A stretch of 64,000 bases of DNA from Asticcacaulis sp. AC460 (GCF_000495795.1 NZ_AWGD01000011.1:186001-250000), one strand, 5' to 3'; positions 43,781-53,147 are shown, counted from the first letter of the stretch. Numbers and translations: made by a program. Notes: a model not told the origin generated them from the letters alone.

Positions 43781-45335
43781 ACGAGCATTCCTTGCTCGCC
43801 ATCCCCTTAACCGGCGTCACCACTGTCGCCTCCGGTGTCAGGGCTTCCCATTCCTGGGCCGCCACGGCCGCGAACGTCTTGCCATCGGTCGAAGCGTCGA
43901 ACACCGCCCGCAGACACTTCGTCGTCACAGGCGCAAAGCTGACAGAATTAAACCCATCCGCCGTCGGATACTCCGCCGCAATCGCCGACCACGCCGAGCC
44001 CGTCCAATATTCGAGATGCCACGCCTTGGGCGGCGCCACCCCGACACCGGAACCGGCCGGCTGGTCACCCCAGAACTGGATCCGCGCGCCGTTCAAAACC
44101 ACCGGCTGGTCCCAGTTATACTGCGCCCATTGCTGCTTGGGATTGTCCGGCGTCCAGGTCGCCCACATGTCGGGCGGCAAAGGCGCCATCCGCACCTTGC
44201 CGTCATTCAGCGCCCTCAGCCAGTATTGCACCGGCACCGGCGCGTTCGACGCCGTGACCCGGGCGGCGGCGGCGATATTGCGCGCCGGCACCGGCGGCGG
44301 CAGATTACGCGTCTGAACCACCGTCTTGATCCGCGCCGGCGAGACACTGTCGTCCCAAAGCACTTCATCGACCGCCACGCTGCGGCGGAAATGCCCGCCA
44401 CCGACGGCATCGGCATTGTGATAGGCGATGTACCACTTGCCCTTGAACTCCACGATGCCCGGGTGCGAGGTCGTCGACGACACCGGCTCCAGCATCACCC
44501 CGCGATAGGTCCACGGCCCCAGGGGTGACGACGCCGTGCCATAGGCGATACAGGCATAATAGACGGCCTCGGTGCACTCGGACTCCGGCCCGGCCTTGTT
44601 GCCGGCATAGGCCATGTAATAGGTGCCCTTGCGCTTGAAGATCCACGGCGCCTCGAAGAAACCGGTCAAACTCTTCACATCGACCGGCTGGCCTTTGAAG
44701 GTCACCATGTCGCGTTCCAGCTCGACACCCTTCAGCCGCCCGAACGTCCCCCAATAGAGGAAGACCCGGCCGTCATCGTCGACCAGGACGGTCGGATCGA
44801 TGTTCTGGATATCATTGGCCACGGGATAGGACTGCGACACCACCGGACCCGCCGGATGGGCATCGACCCACGGCCCAAGCGGGCTGTCGGAGACCCCGAC
44901 GCCAATGGCGAAACCGTCCTTGTTGGTGCTTCCCTCCTGCATCACGGGCGCATAGAAATAGTAACGTTTATCCGGTCCCTGGACGATCTGGGCGGCATAG
45001 GCCCGCGCCGGCGTCGCCCATGTGAACACGTTTTCCGGCCGGATAAAGTGCGGATAGTGCGTCCACTCGCCCGACTTCGGATCGCCGGTCGCCAGCATCT
45101 GCCACTCCGGCATGATGAAGTCGTTGACGCCGTCTTCGGCCATGTCGCGGCCGGTCAGGACATAGAACTTCCCGTCCGCCACGATCGGCGCCGGGTCGGT
45201 GGTATAGTCCACCCCGTCGGCCAGGATCGGATTGACCGCCGCATGCACGGCACGGCTCTCAAGCGCCGGGTCGGCCTGGACTGTGGCGCAGGCCATCAAC
45301 GGCAACAAGGCTGCACTCAAAATCAACCGCTTCAT
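43779..45335 (-). CDS. GH43-family glycosidase with C-terminal F5/8-type domain, lipoprotein
   Basis: 518 residues. Lipobox LMAC at residues 13-16 anchors it to the outer membrane. The five-bladed propeller shows the three expected acids: Asp47 in DYTTDPAPIV (base), Asp180 in NIDPTVLVDDDG (pKa modulator) and Glu228 in GFFEAPWIFK (acid). Residues 350-500 form a beta-sandwich carbohydrate-binding-like domain. GH43 enzymes mostly remove alpha-L-arabinofuranose or beta-xylose/galactose. It overlaps the GH146-like gene by 4 bp and is co-translated with it, so arabinose release from arabinogalactan or arabinan side chains is likely. The exact linkage cannot be told. Confidence 0.85.
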   Translation of the reverse strand: MKRLILSAALLPLMACATVQADPALESRAVHAAVNPILADGVDYTTDPAPIVADGKFYVLTGRDMAEDGVNDFIMPEWQMLATGDPKSGEWTHYPHFIRPENVFTWATPARAYAAQIVQGPDKRYYFYAPVMQEGSTNKDGFAIGVGVSDSPLGPWVDAHPAGPVVSQSYPVANDIQNIDPTVLVDDDGRVFLYWGTFGRLKGVELERDMVTFKGQPVDVKSLTGFFEAPWIFKRKGTYYMAYAGNKAGPESECTEAVYYACIAYGTASSPLGPWTYRGVMLEPVSSTTSHPGIVEFKGKWYIAYHNADAVGGGHFRRSVAVDEVLWDDSVSPARIKTVVQTRNLPPPVPARNIAAAARVTASNAPVPVQYWLRALNDGKVRMAPLPPDMWATWTPDNPKQQWAQYNWDQPVVLNGARIQFWGDQPAGSGVGVAPPKAWHLEYWTGSAWSAIAAEYPTADGFNSVSFAPVTTKCLRAVFDASTDGKTFAAVAAQEWEALTPEATVVTPVKGMASKECS

Positions 45336-47731
45336 GCCGCCGTCCCCGCCGGAGCCGCTGTGAACAGACGCGCACCGAAGACCGGTCCAGCCGTCTTGCC
45401 CTCCTGGGCGTTGAACTTGATGGTCACCTTGGCCTTGCCCTTGGTCAGCTCATGCGGAATGGGATAGTCGACATCGACCCAGGCGCCGGGCTGCCGGCCC
45501 GACAGCCGTTCATGGGCGATCACCGTGCCGTCGACCTCGATGGTGAAGCTGCGGTTGAACTCCGAGCCCCAATAGGTCGCCTCCAGCACCAGCGGCCCGG
45601 GATCGCGCCCGTCCTTCTGCACCTTCATCTCGAAGGTGAACCAGCCGCCGGTGCGGGCATCGCGGCCGTTTCGGGCGCGGTAAACCACCGGATAAGAATT
45701 GCCCTGGGTCTGCAGGTTATGGTCGCGCTCGGGTTGCATCTCGCCCAGGTGCATGACGTCGACCGACCGCGCCGCCAAGTCCTTCAGACGCGCCTGCTCG
45801 GCCTGGTAGGCGACCTGCGCCTCGGCCCATTCGGCGTCGTTGTAGCGGTTGAAATAGACCGCTGTGCGACGGGTATATTGTGAATAGAACGGCCGGAAGG
45901 TCATGTCGCCGGGACGGCCGATGCCGTTGCTGCGATAGACCGCCTGCTCGACCGACTCCGGCGTAAACGACCCCAGCAAATCGGCGCCGACCAGGGCCGG
46001 CGCATCGCCTTCCCACGGCGCCTCGATCGAGCCGAGATCGGCCGCCAGCACCATCGGGCCGCGCAGCAGGGCCACGACCTTGTCGTCGCCGGCCGTGCCT
46101 TCGAAGCGCAGATCCAGCGGCAGGTCGAGCGTCACGACATCGCCGGCCTTCCACTTGCGGCGGATAAGGGCATAGCCCTTGTCGATCGTCGCCAGGGCCG
46201 GCTGGCCATTGACCTTCAGAACATTCGACTTCGCCCAGCCCGGGATACGCACGGCTACCGTAAAGGTCTTCGCGCCACCCAGTTGCTTCACGGCAAACGC
46301 GATCCTGCCGTCATACGGGTATTGCGTCGTCAGCTCGAAGGCCGCCTTGTTCCACGACACTTTCGACGGGATGAACAGGTTGACGAACAGGGTGTCGTCC
46401 GACTGCCAGTAGATGCTGTCGCCGTGCTTGGAGTGGCTTTCGATCCCCGACAGCACGCAGCACCAGAACGAATCCTCCGGCGTCGAAAACTCACGGCCGG
46501 TGCCCGACATCAGCGGCACCATATAGGCGAACATGCCGGTTTCCGGGTTCTGGTGCGCCATGATGTGGTTGAGATGGGCGCGTTCGTAATAGTCGAACCA
46601 CTTCGCATCCGGCGTCCAGCTATACAGGTGCCGCGTCAGCTTCAGCATGTTGTAGGTGTTGCAGCTTTCGCAGGTCTGCTCGGTGATGTGCTTGGCGATG
46701 GTGTCGGGTTCGAAGAAATATTCGCGGTCGGCATTGCCGCCGATGACGAAGGAATGGTGGTTGACCACGCGCTCCCAGAAGAAGGACGAGGCGTTGCGGT
46801 ACCCCGGCTTGCCGGTGATCTCGTACAGCCGCGCCAGCCCGACCAGCTTCGGCACCTGGGTATTGGCGTGGTTGTTGGCCAGCTTGTCCTCACCCGCGGT
46901 CAGCGGATCCAGGATACGGTGGTGATAGATGCGCTCCGACAGGGCCAGCCAGCGCGGGTCTTTCGTCCGCGTATACAGCTCGGCAAAGGATTCGTTGATG
47001 CCGCCATGCTCGCAGTCCAGCACCTTCTGGACCTGTTCGTCGTTCAGCGCGGCAAACACCTTTTCGATATAGCCGCCCAGGGCGACCGCCACCGGAATCC
47101 CGGCATCGACCCCGGCAAAGGTCTGGGCGTCCATCAGCCCGGCGAACAGCTTGTGCCAGTTATAGAAGGGCACCCAGCAGCCATTGAGGTCGAAGCCGGC
47201 CGAACGAATATCGCCGGCCATGATCTCCGGGAAGATCTCCTTGCCGTCGACGATCGAGGTATCCTTGCGCTTGCGCATGAAACCGGCGGCATAGCCGTCG
47301 CCGTGCGCCGCCTGGACCTTGGCCAGTTCGGAAATGATGTATTCGATACGCGTCTTCGCCTCGGCATGGCCGGTCTGGGCGTGCAGCAGCGACAGGGCCG
47401 ACAGGTAGTGGCCCAAGGCCTCACCGGCGATGGTGTCGGCTTCCCAGCCGCCATACAGTTCACCCTTGACGGGCAGGCCGGCAAACTTGTGATAGTTGTG
47501 CAGCATCCGGTCCGGCGACAGGAACATCAGGTACTTGGTATTGGCCTCGACCGCGGTCAGAAACGGCGACGGCAACAGGCGGACATCCTTCAGCGGCACC
47601 GAGGTCGCCGCCGTCGGCACCGTCACCGCGCTCCCGGCCATGGCGCCACCGGAAGCCGCCGCCAGCAAGGTCCCACCGGCCGCCCCACGCAGCAGGAAAC
47701 GGCGGTCGACGGAAAACGAATTGCGGATCAT
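45332..47731 (-). CDS. GH146-like beta-L-arabinofuranosidase (DUF1680)
   Basis: 799 residues from ATG 47731 with GAGG six bases before it; a longer frame runs upstream through the operator and is rejected. Twin-arginine signal SVDRRFLLRGAAGGTLL. The DUF1680 barrel begins near 45 (VPLKDVRLLPSPFL). The zinc-thiolate set is Glu355-x-Cys357 in TCESCNTYNMLKL and Cys424-Cys425 in FWCCVLSGIESHSKHG. The WCC-x-GxExHSK form is that of GH146 rather than GH127. Known members release L-arabinofuranose from beta-linked arabinans. It is the first gene of an operon with GH43, driven from the divergent gap that holds GntR site 3. Confidence 0.85.
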   Translation of the reverse strand: MIRNSFSVDRRFLLRGAAGGTLLAAASGGAMAGSAVTVPTAATSVPLKDVRLLPSPFLTAVEANTKYLMFLSPDRMLHNYHKFAGLPVKGELYGGWEADTIAGEALGHYLSALSLLHAQTGHAEAKTRIEYIISELAKVQAAHGDGYAAGFMRKRKDTSIVDGKEIFPEIMAGDIRSAGFDLNGCWVPFYNWHKLFAGLMDAQTFAGVDAGIPVAVALGGYIEKVFAALNDEQVQKVLDCEHGGINESFAELYTRTKDPRWLALSERIYHHRILDPLTAGEDKLANNHANTQVPKLVGLARLYEITGKPGYRNASSFFWERVVNHHSFVIGGNADREYFFEPDTIAKHITEQTCESCNTYNMLKLTRHLYSWTPDAKWFDYYERAHLNHIMAHQNPETGMFAYMVPLMSGTGREFSTPEDSFWCCVLSGIESHSKHGDSIYWQSDDTLFVNLFIPSKVSWNKAAFELTTQYPYDGRIAFAVKQLGGAKTFTVAVRIPGWAKSNVLKVNGQPALATIDKGYALIRRKWKAGDVVTLDLPLDLRFEGTAGDDKVVALLRGPMVLAADLGSIEAPWEGDAPALVGADLLGSFTPESVEQAVYRSNGIGRPGDMTFRPFYSQYTRRTAVYFNRYNDAEWAEAQVAYQAEQARLKDLAARSVDVMHLGEMQPERDHNLQTQGNSYPVVYRARNGRDARTGGWFTFEMKVQKDGRDPGPLVLEATYWGSEFNRSFTIEVDGTVIAHERLSGRQPGAWVDVDYPIPHELTKGKAKVTIKFNAQEGKTAGPVFGARLFTAAPAGTAA

Positions 47732-47774
47732 ATAAGCCTCGCTGGCGCAAAATCGGACGGTTGCCAAGACATTA

Positions 47775-47787
47775 TTATACGGTATAC
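47775..47787. promoter_or_regulatory. GntR-type operator, site 3 (TTATACGGTATAC)
   Basis: Lies in the 89-bp gap between the divergent GH146-like gene (start 47731) and DUF885 gene (start 47821), so one site could control both operons. Confidence 0.8.
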
Positions 47788-47820
47788 AATTCTGTGACAA
47801 CACCCAATCGAGGCCGAAAT

Positions 47821-49578
47821 ATGAGAGTTCTGCTGCGGGCAACTGCCCTTGCCCTGGTCCTGGCTGCGACCTCCATGCCGGTCCTGGCCGATGATGCCAC
47901 CGATGCTGCTTTCCGCAAGATCTACGAGACGGAATGGGCCTGGCGCAGTGAACACGCGGCCGCCGACGAGGACGCCGGCAAGACAGACGTCGCCCCGCGC
48001 CTGCCCGATGTCTCCAAGGCCGAACAGGACCGCAAGCTGGCCTATTGGCAGAACGTCCTGAAACAACTCGACGGCATCGACGTCAAGTCCCTGTCGCCGC
48101 GCGAAGCCGAAAACTACCAGGTCTACCGCTATCAGATCGAGACGGCGATCGACGGGCAAAAGTACAAGCTCTACGAACGCCCGGTCAGCGGCGACACCTC
48201 CTTCTGGAGCGACCTGACCGGCATGGCGCGCGGCACCTTCCGCACCGAAGACGACTACCGCAACTACATCGCCCAGCTCAACGACATGCCGCGCTATTTC
48301 AAGGACAATAGCGATAACATGCGGGCGGGCCTGAAGCGCGGCTTCACCCTGCCGCAGGTGTCGCTGCAGGGCCGCGACCTGACCATCACCAGCGTCATCG
48401 ACGCGCCCACGATCGAAGACAATATCTACTACCTGCCATTCAAGACCCTGCCGGCCAACATGCCGGCGGCGAAACAGGCCGAACTGCGCGCCGCCGCCAC
48501 GGCCGCCATCCGCGACAAGGTCATCCCGGCGCACCGCGACCTGCTGAAGTTCATGCGCCAGGACTATATGCCCAAGGCCACCAAGTCTTTGGCCGCCTAC
48601 GACCTGCCCGACGGCCGCAACTTTTACCAGGCCCAGATCCGCGAATACGCCACCGTCACCATGACACCGGAAGAGATCCACCAGATCGGCCTGGACGAAG
48701 TCGCCGGCCTGCGCAAGGAGATGCAGGCCATCATGACCGAAGTCGGCTTTACCGGCGACCTGAAGGCCTTCCTCGACTTCCTGCGCACCGATCCGCAGTT
48801 CTACGTCACCAAGCCGCAGGACCTGCTGGACCGCGCCGCCTGGACGGCCAAGCTGTTCGACGGCAAAGCCGACCAGTATTTCGGCCGCCTGCCGCGCTCG
48901 CGCTTCGGCATTTATCCGGTGGCGCCGGAACTGGCGCCGTTTTACACCGGCGGCCGCGGCGGTCCGGGCGGCTACTGGGTCAATACCTGGAACCTGCCGG
49001 CACGTCCGCTGTACTCGATCCCCGCCCTGACCCTTCATGAGTCCGCGCCGGGCCATGCCTTCCAGATGCCGTTGGCGGCCGAGAACAAGGGCCTGCCGGC
49101 GTTCCGCCAGCAGACCTACATCTCGGCCTATGGCGAGGGCTGGGCGCTGTACGCCGAACGCCTCGGCGATGAAATGGGCATCTACCAGACGCCCTATGAG
49201 CGCTTCGGCATGCTGAGCTACCAGATGTGGCGGGCGGCACGCCTGGTGGTCGACACCGGCATCCACGCCAAGGGCTGGACGCGCGAACAGGCGCAGAATT
49301 TCATGCTGGACAATACGGCCTTGTCGAAGCACGAGGTAACGACCGAGGTCGACCGTTACATTGCCTGGCCGGGCCAGGCCTTGAGCTATTACCTGGGCGA
49401 GATGGTCATCTGGAAGGTGCGCCGCAAGGCCGAGGCGGCTCTGGGTGAAAAATTCGACATCCGCGCCTTCCATGATACGGTTCTGGAACTGGGCAGCGTG
49501 CCGCTGCCGGTTCTGGAGGCGCGTGTTGACCGTTTCATCGCCGAAGGCGGCAAGAGCCCCTATGCCGACGAAGAGTAA
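47821..49578 (+). CDS. DUF885 family zinc metallopeptidase, secreted
   Basis: 585 residues from ATG 47821 with GAGG upstream. Signal peptide MRVLLRATALALVLAATSMP, ending at VLAD. DUF885 proteins run about 600 residues. The zinc motif is HESAPGHAFQ near residue 406, with the later EGWALYAERLGDE helix giving the third ligand. GGYWVNTWNLPARPLYSIPA is also typical. The family is related to M3/M32-like peptidases and is thought to be a carboxypeptidase or oligopeptidase. It is the first gene of an operon with a second zinc peptidase, under GntR site 3, which fits digestion of cell-wall protein in the periplasm. Confidence 0.85.
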   Translation: MRVLLRATALALVLAATSMPVLADDATDAAFRKIYETEWAWRSEHAAADEDAGKTDVAPRLPDVSKAEQDRKLAYWQNVLKQLDGIDVKSLSPREAENYQVYRYQIETAIDGQKYKLYERPVSGDTSFWSDLTGMARGTFRTEDDYRNYIAQLNDMPRYFKDNSDNMRAGLKRGFTLPQVSLQGRDLTITSVIDAPTIEDNIYYLPFKTLPANMPAAKQAELRAAATAAIRDKVIPAHRDLLKFMRQDYMPKATKSLAAYDLPDGRNFYQAQIREYATVTMTPEEIHQIGLDEVAGLRKEMQAIMTEVGFTGDLKAFLDFLRTDPQFYVTKPQDLLDRAAWTAKLFDGKADQYFGRLPRSRFGIYPVAPELAPFYTGGRGGPGGYWVNTWNLPARPLYSIPALTLHESAPGHAFQMPLAAENKGLPAFRQQTYISAYGEGWALYAERLGDEMGIYQTPYERFGMLSYQMWRAARLVVDTGIHAKGWTREQAQNFMLDNTALSKHEVTTEVDRYIAWPGQALSYYLGEMVIWKVRRKAEAALGEKFDIRAFHDTVLELGSVPLPVLEARVDRFIAEGGKSPYADEE

Positions 49579-50566
49579 AAAGACGACACTTTTAACGCGG
49601 ATTGCCAGCATCAGGACGGTCGCGGATGAAGTCAAAAGCTCCCTCCTCTCCACGAAGTGGGGAGGGGGACCCCGAAGGGGTGGAGGGGTATACCGCGGGT
49701 TCAGATGCCTCGTTGTTTCAGGCATCGCACTGTGCACTCTCCCGGCCTGCACCGCCAGCCTCGCCCCACCGCCACCGACCCTGGCGGTCGATCCGTTCTA
49801 CCAGAAATACGCCGACGCCGGCGGCATCCCGATCACGACCTCGAACAAGGTCCCCGACAAGGTCGTCTACATCGCCCGTGACCTGGTCGACGACATGCTG
49901 ATCCACCGTCCCGACCTGCGCGCCGAACTGGTCCGCCAAGGCGCCCGGGTCGGGGTGATGTCCCTGAACGAAACCACCACCGACCTGCCCGAACAATCCG
50001 ACTGGAAGAAACCGGCTATCGACGATCCGCGCCTGTCGAAGTGCGATGTCCGCGACTATGCCACGACCATCGGCACCATGACCGACCGCGACTATTGGGC
50101 GATGCGGGCGCGCGGCATGGGCGGGCTGTATACGACGGGCGCCGAGGAAAATCTGCTGGGCCTGCCGAACACCCGCTATTACGGCGAGAACATCCTGGTG
50201 CATGAGTTCTCGCACAACCTGCTCAACGCCATCCGCGACGTCGACCAGCCCCTTTACCGCCGCATCGAAACGGCCTTCGCCACCGCCAAGGCGAAGGGCT
50301 ATTGGCGCGGCGCCTATATGGCGCTGAACATCGACGAGTACTGGGCGGAAGGGACGCAGTTCTGGTTCAACTCGAACATGGCCTACAAGACGGACGACGT
50401 CACCATCGTCAATGACGACGAGCTGAAAACCCACGATCCGGGCCTCTATGCCGTCCTGGGCGAGGTCTATGGCGGCAATCATCATCTGAAGGCCGACGTT
50501 TTCTACCGCCACCCGGCGCGCATGAACAGCGCCAAGGCCGACCTGGTGAACGACTGCTATTCCTAG
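49562..50566 (+). CDS. Putative zinc metallopeptidase lipoprotein (HExxH)
   Basis: 334 residues from ATG 49562, which overlaps the DUF885 stop by 17 bp. The lipobox LPAC lies at about residue 54, after an unusually long N-region. Part of that region (KSSLLSTKWGGGPRRGGGVY) is encoded by a copy of the dispersed repeat, so the repeat has landed in the 5' end of the gene. The mature part has HEFSHN near residue 214 (HExxH) and IDEYWAEGTQFWF 45 residues later as the third-ligand region. I cannot name the family. With the DUF885 gene it forms a two-peptidase operon. The start codon is the least certain point. Confidence 0.7.
   Translation: MPTKSKKTTLLTRIASIRTVADEVKSSLLSTKWGGGPRRGGGVYRGFRCLVVSGIALCTLPACTASLAPPPPTLAVDPFYQKYADAGGIPITTSNKVPDKVVYIARDLVDDMLIHRPDLRAELVRQGARVGVMSLNETTTDLPEQSDWKKPAIDDPRLSKCDVRDYATTIGTMTDRDYWAMRARGMGGLYTTGAEENLLGLPNTRYYGENILVHEFSHNLLNAIRDVDQPLYRRIETAFATAKAKGYWRGAYMALNIDEYWAEGTQFWFNSNMAYKTDDVTIVNDDELKTHDPGLYAVLGEVYGGNHHLKADVFYRHPARMNSAKADLVNDCYS
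49637..49692. repeat. Dispersed GC-rich repeat, copy 4 (inside coding sequence)
   Basis: AGCTCCCTCCTCTCCACGAA, then GTGGGGAGGGGGACCCCGAA, then GGGGTGGAGGGGTATA. It is nearly identical to 63025-63082. It is translated as part of the N-region of the metallopeptidase lipoprotein. Confidence 0.8.
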
Positions 50567-50572
50567 GGCGCC

Positions 50573-50588
50573 GCACGTTAGAACGTGC
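50573..50588. terminator. Perfect short hairpin after the peptidase operon
   Basis: GCACGTT (50573-50579) pairs with AACGTGC (50582-50588), 7 bp past the lipoprotein stop and between convergent genes. There is no T-tract, so a factor-independent role is uncertain. Confidence 0.4.
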
Positions 50589-50645
50589 CTGAAGGTGGAT
50601 GGGCCTGTCTTGCGATGTGAAGAGGTAACCGCGGGCCGGGCACGC

Positions 50646-51149
50646 TCAGGCAATAACGCCGTCTACCTCTCGCCGGTAGGGTCCCTGATAGGCGTCCTCA
50701 CGCCGGCGGCGGCGATCCGGCCCCATATAGCCGCGGCACTTGATAAACGGCCTGGGCCGCACGACCGCAGCCTCCATGCGCGCCAGCAGCGACTTGGCCG
50801 TCAAGGGCTTGACCACAAATTCGGTAATACCGGCATCACGCGCCGCATTGACGCGGGACCGTTCGGAATGGCCGGTCACCATGATGATCGGCAGATACGG
50901 GTTGCCGCTGTCGACCGAAGTCCGCACCATCCGCGTAAACTCGATGCCGTCCAGCGGGGTCATGCTGTAATCCACCAGCGCCATGTCGGCCGGAAAATGC
51001 TGCAGGACCGCCAGGGCCTCCGCGCCGTCGCGGGCTTCACGCGGGTTCAGGACACCAATCCCTTTCAGCACGGTTTTCATGATGTGCCGCATATGCTGAT
51101 TGTCATCTACAATCAGGACTTTTAATCTGCCGTAATCCGCCGTGTGCAC
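50646..51149 (-). CDS. Single-domain response regulator (CheY-like receiver)
   Basis: 167 residues. The receiver domain occupies about 8-125: LKVLIVDDNQHMRHIMKTVL (acid pair), DMALVDYSMTPLDGIEF (phosphorylated Asp), IIMVTGHSERS (Thr switch) and EFVVKPLTAKSLLARM (Lys). A basic tail (RRRREDAYQGPYRREVDGVI) follows, ending without a known output domain. Proteins of this form act in Caulobacterales as carriers in phosphorelays or on flagellar motors. It lies next to a second receiver gene with the same orientation (49-bp gap); no kinase is close. Confidence 0.9.
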   Translation of the reverse strand: MHTADYGRLKVLIVDDNQHMRHIMKTVLKGIGVLNPREARDGAEALAVLQHFPADMALVDYSMTPLDGIEFTRMVRTSVDSGNPYLPIIMVTGHSERSRVNAARDAGITEFVVKPLTAKSLLARMEAAVVRPRPFIKCRGYMGPDRRRRREDAYQGPYRREVDGVIA

Positions 51150-51198
51150 CGCCGCCTCGCGCTTTCCAAATCGTCGCCTGCCGTATAAACCGGCGCCG

Positions 51199-51969
51199 TC
51201 AGGCCGCCCGGCCCAGAAGCATTTGCGTCAACTCGATCAGGTCCGAAGGCGCGAAGGGCTTGGCCAATTGCGCCTCGACGCCGAACCTTCGCGTCGCATT
51301 CAGGGCATCCTGGTGGCTCACCTTGCTCTCCATGCCGGCGGACATCGAAATAATATTGACCGCGGGCCACGTCGACTTGATCGTCCGCATGCCCTTCAAT
51401 CCCCCCATACCCGGCATGAAGACGTCGCACAGGACCAGGTCGATGTGGGCGATGTCGACATTGCTGAAGGCCTCCTCCATCGTGCCGGCTTCGGAGATGC
51501 GGTAACCGGCGTCCCGCAAGGCGCCGGTCGCTATACTGCGGACGGTCTGGCTGTCGTCGATGACCAGAACATGTTTACGCCGCGCCCCGGCTTCGACATC
51601 CAGGCCGACCGTCTCCAGAACACTGCGGACCAGGGTCTCGGTAAAGGGCTTGCGCAGGACAAAGTCGGCGCCGGAACGGCGCGCGCTTTTCAGCGTCTCC
51701 TCAATGGCTTCACGGCTGTTTCCGGCGGTCATGACCGCAATCGGGGTTTGCGGCGCCGATTTGCGGAAGCGTTCGACATGCAGCAGCGCATTGTACGACC
51801 CGACAAAGACATCCAGGAACATGACATGGACGCGCATCTGCGTGAGCGTCTCGCTGGCGGCCCTGACATCTTCGCAGTGAATGACGGTCCAGCCCTGCGC
51901 CTCGATCATGCGGGCGATAATCTGCGCCTGGGTCTTGCTGTCCTCTAAAATGAGGGCGGTCTTATCCAT
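51199..51969 (-). CDS. Tandem double-receiver response regulator
   Basis: 256 residues with two receiver domains. The first (about 4-122) has ALILEDSKTQAQIIARMI, VMFLDVFVGSYNALL and DFVLRKPFTETLV. The second (about 132-253) has HVLVIDDSQTVRSIATGAL, LVLCDVFMPGMGGLKGM and EAQLAKPFAPSDL. In both, the phospho-acceptor Asp and the Lys are present. There is no DNA-binding or enzyme output. It may relay signal to the single-receiver protein downstream. The 437-bp AT-rich gap upstream (51970-52406) separates it from the divergent LuxR-type gene. Confidence 0.9.
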   Translation of the reverse strand: MDKTALILEDSKTQAQIIARMIEAQGWTVIHCEDVRAASETLTQMRVHVMFLDVFVGSYNALLHVERFRKSAPQTPIAVMTAGNSREAIEETLKSARRSGADFVLRKPFTETLVRSVLETVGLDVEAGARRKHVLVIDDSQTVRSIATGALRDAGYRISEAGTMEEAFSNVDIAHIDLVLCDVFMPGMGGLKGMRTIKSTWPAVNIISMSAGMESKVSHQDALNATRRFGVEAQLAKPFAPSDLIELTQMLLGRAA

Positions 51970-52406
51970 AAGAATTCCCCGGCAGTCCTAAATATAGGGC
52001 TTTTATAACCGCCTCACCGTTACCAGAGTGTTAAATCATTCTTACACCGGAGACAGGATCACCCAAATACAAGCAACTTTATGTATTCTAACAGAATAAT
52101 TTATGTAAATTTTAGTGCAAAAGGCTAAAAATCTGGCCCAGACTTGCATTATAAATGATTTTAATGATGATAATATGCGCTAAATAGCAATATAAAACTT
52201 CCATCACCCCATGCTTAACACGCTAAAATCCAATAAATATCATTCACAATGCTCATCTTATCGGATTTTTTTTGGCCCTTTACGCTAAAAACATGCAAAA
52301 TTTTCACGCTATTGAAATTTTTCTATACTACAACCACCTAGCGGTAACCTAATTTTAATACAAACGCTTGATCTTGACCTTGTCCAATTTTTAGGAGTAG
52401 CGGATC
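51970..52406. promoter_or_regulatory. AT-rich divergent intergenic region
   Basis: 437 bp of strikingly AT-rich DNA between the double-receiver gene (minus) and the LuxR-type gene (plus). It must carry both promoters. It contains a short dyad ATTCT-AAC-AGAAT at about 52086-52098. I see no LuxR box, no RNA gene and no open frame that looks coded. Confidence 0.45.
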
Positions 52407-53147
52407 ATGGGAAGCTATGCTCGGATCGTCCCCGGTCAGTCTGCGGAAGCCGTACGCAAGGCGCTGGAGGCCGTCGCCTTATCGGGAGAACAGGCGCAGC
52501 ACGTCCTGATCGATCAGATTCGGGAGATTGTGCCCTTCCGGCACATTTCCATCTCCGGCCTCAATATCGAAGCGATGACCGTCGGCACCGGCACCTTCCT
52601 GCTGAACGATTTTCCGCCCGAGTATCTGGCTGAATATTATGCCGGCGATTACGCCGACCTTGACCCCCTGATGACGCAGTTCCGGCAAGGCCAAAGCGTT
52701 TGCCGCGACAGCGAAGCCTTCGCCACAACCGAGGCGCGTCGCAACGGCCATGAGGTTCTGGATCTTCTGCGCCGGCATGGCATCCCCGAGCGTACGGCCA
52801 TTGTGATCTACCATAACGGCAAGGCGATCGGCTCCTTATGCCTCATTACGGACAAGGCGTTGAGCGAACGACAGTGCAATCTGTTGCAGCTTGTCGCCAT
52901 GACGGTACACGCGGCCTTTGCCCGCCCGGCGCTGGGGAGCCTGAACCACGCCCTCAAGCTGACGCGCGGCGAGCTTTACTGCCTGGAGCGGGCGGCTGGC
53001 GGGCTGACCAGCGAAGACATCGCCGCCGAGGACGTCTATTCGGTGGACACGGTGAACACCTACCTCAAGACGGCGACGCGCAAGCTGGGCGCCCAGAACC
53101 GCGTCCAGGCCGTTGCCGAGGCCATGCGGCGGGGCCTGATCGGATGA
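52407..53147 (+). CDS. LuxR family regulator with autoinducer-binding-like domain
   Basis: 246 residues, with TAGGAG ten bases before the ATG. The N-terminal part (20-165) follows the autoinducer-binding fold: the segment FPPEYLAEYYAGDYADLDPL keeps the Tyr and the Asp-Pro pair of TraR/LuxR, but the usual first Trp is absent. The C-terminal 65 residues form the LuxR-type helix-turn-helix (LTRGELYCLERAAGGLTSED, then DTVNTYLKTATRKLGAQNR). No luxI-type synthase is in the window, so it is an orphan receptor that may sense a foreign or different signal. It overlaps the next small gene as ATGA. Confidence 0.85.
   Translation: MGSYARIVPGQSAEAVRKALEAVALSGEQAQHVLIDQIREIVPFRHISISGLNIEAMTVGTGTFLLNDFPPEYLAEYYAGDYADLDPLMTQFRQGQSVCRDSEAFATTEARRNGHEVLDLLRRHGIPERTAIVIYHNGKAIGSLCLITDKALSERQCNLLQLVAMTVHAAFARPALGSLNHALKLTRGELYCLERAAGGLTSEDIAAEDVYSVDTVNTYLKTATRKLGAQNRVQAVAEAMRRGLIG

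Noticed and set aside
49445..49561. GTG 49445 as start of the metallopeptidase lipoprotein
   Set aside because: It would overlap the DUF885 gene by 134 bp and place the signal peptide over 90 residues in; ATG 49562 is closer, though still unusual.
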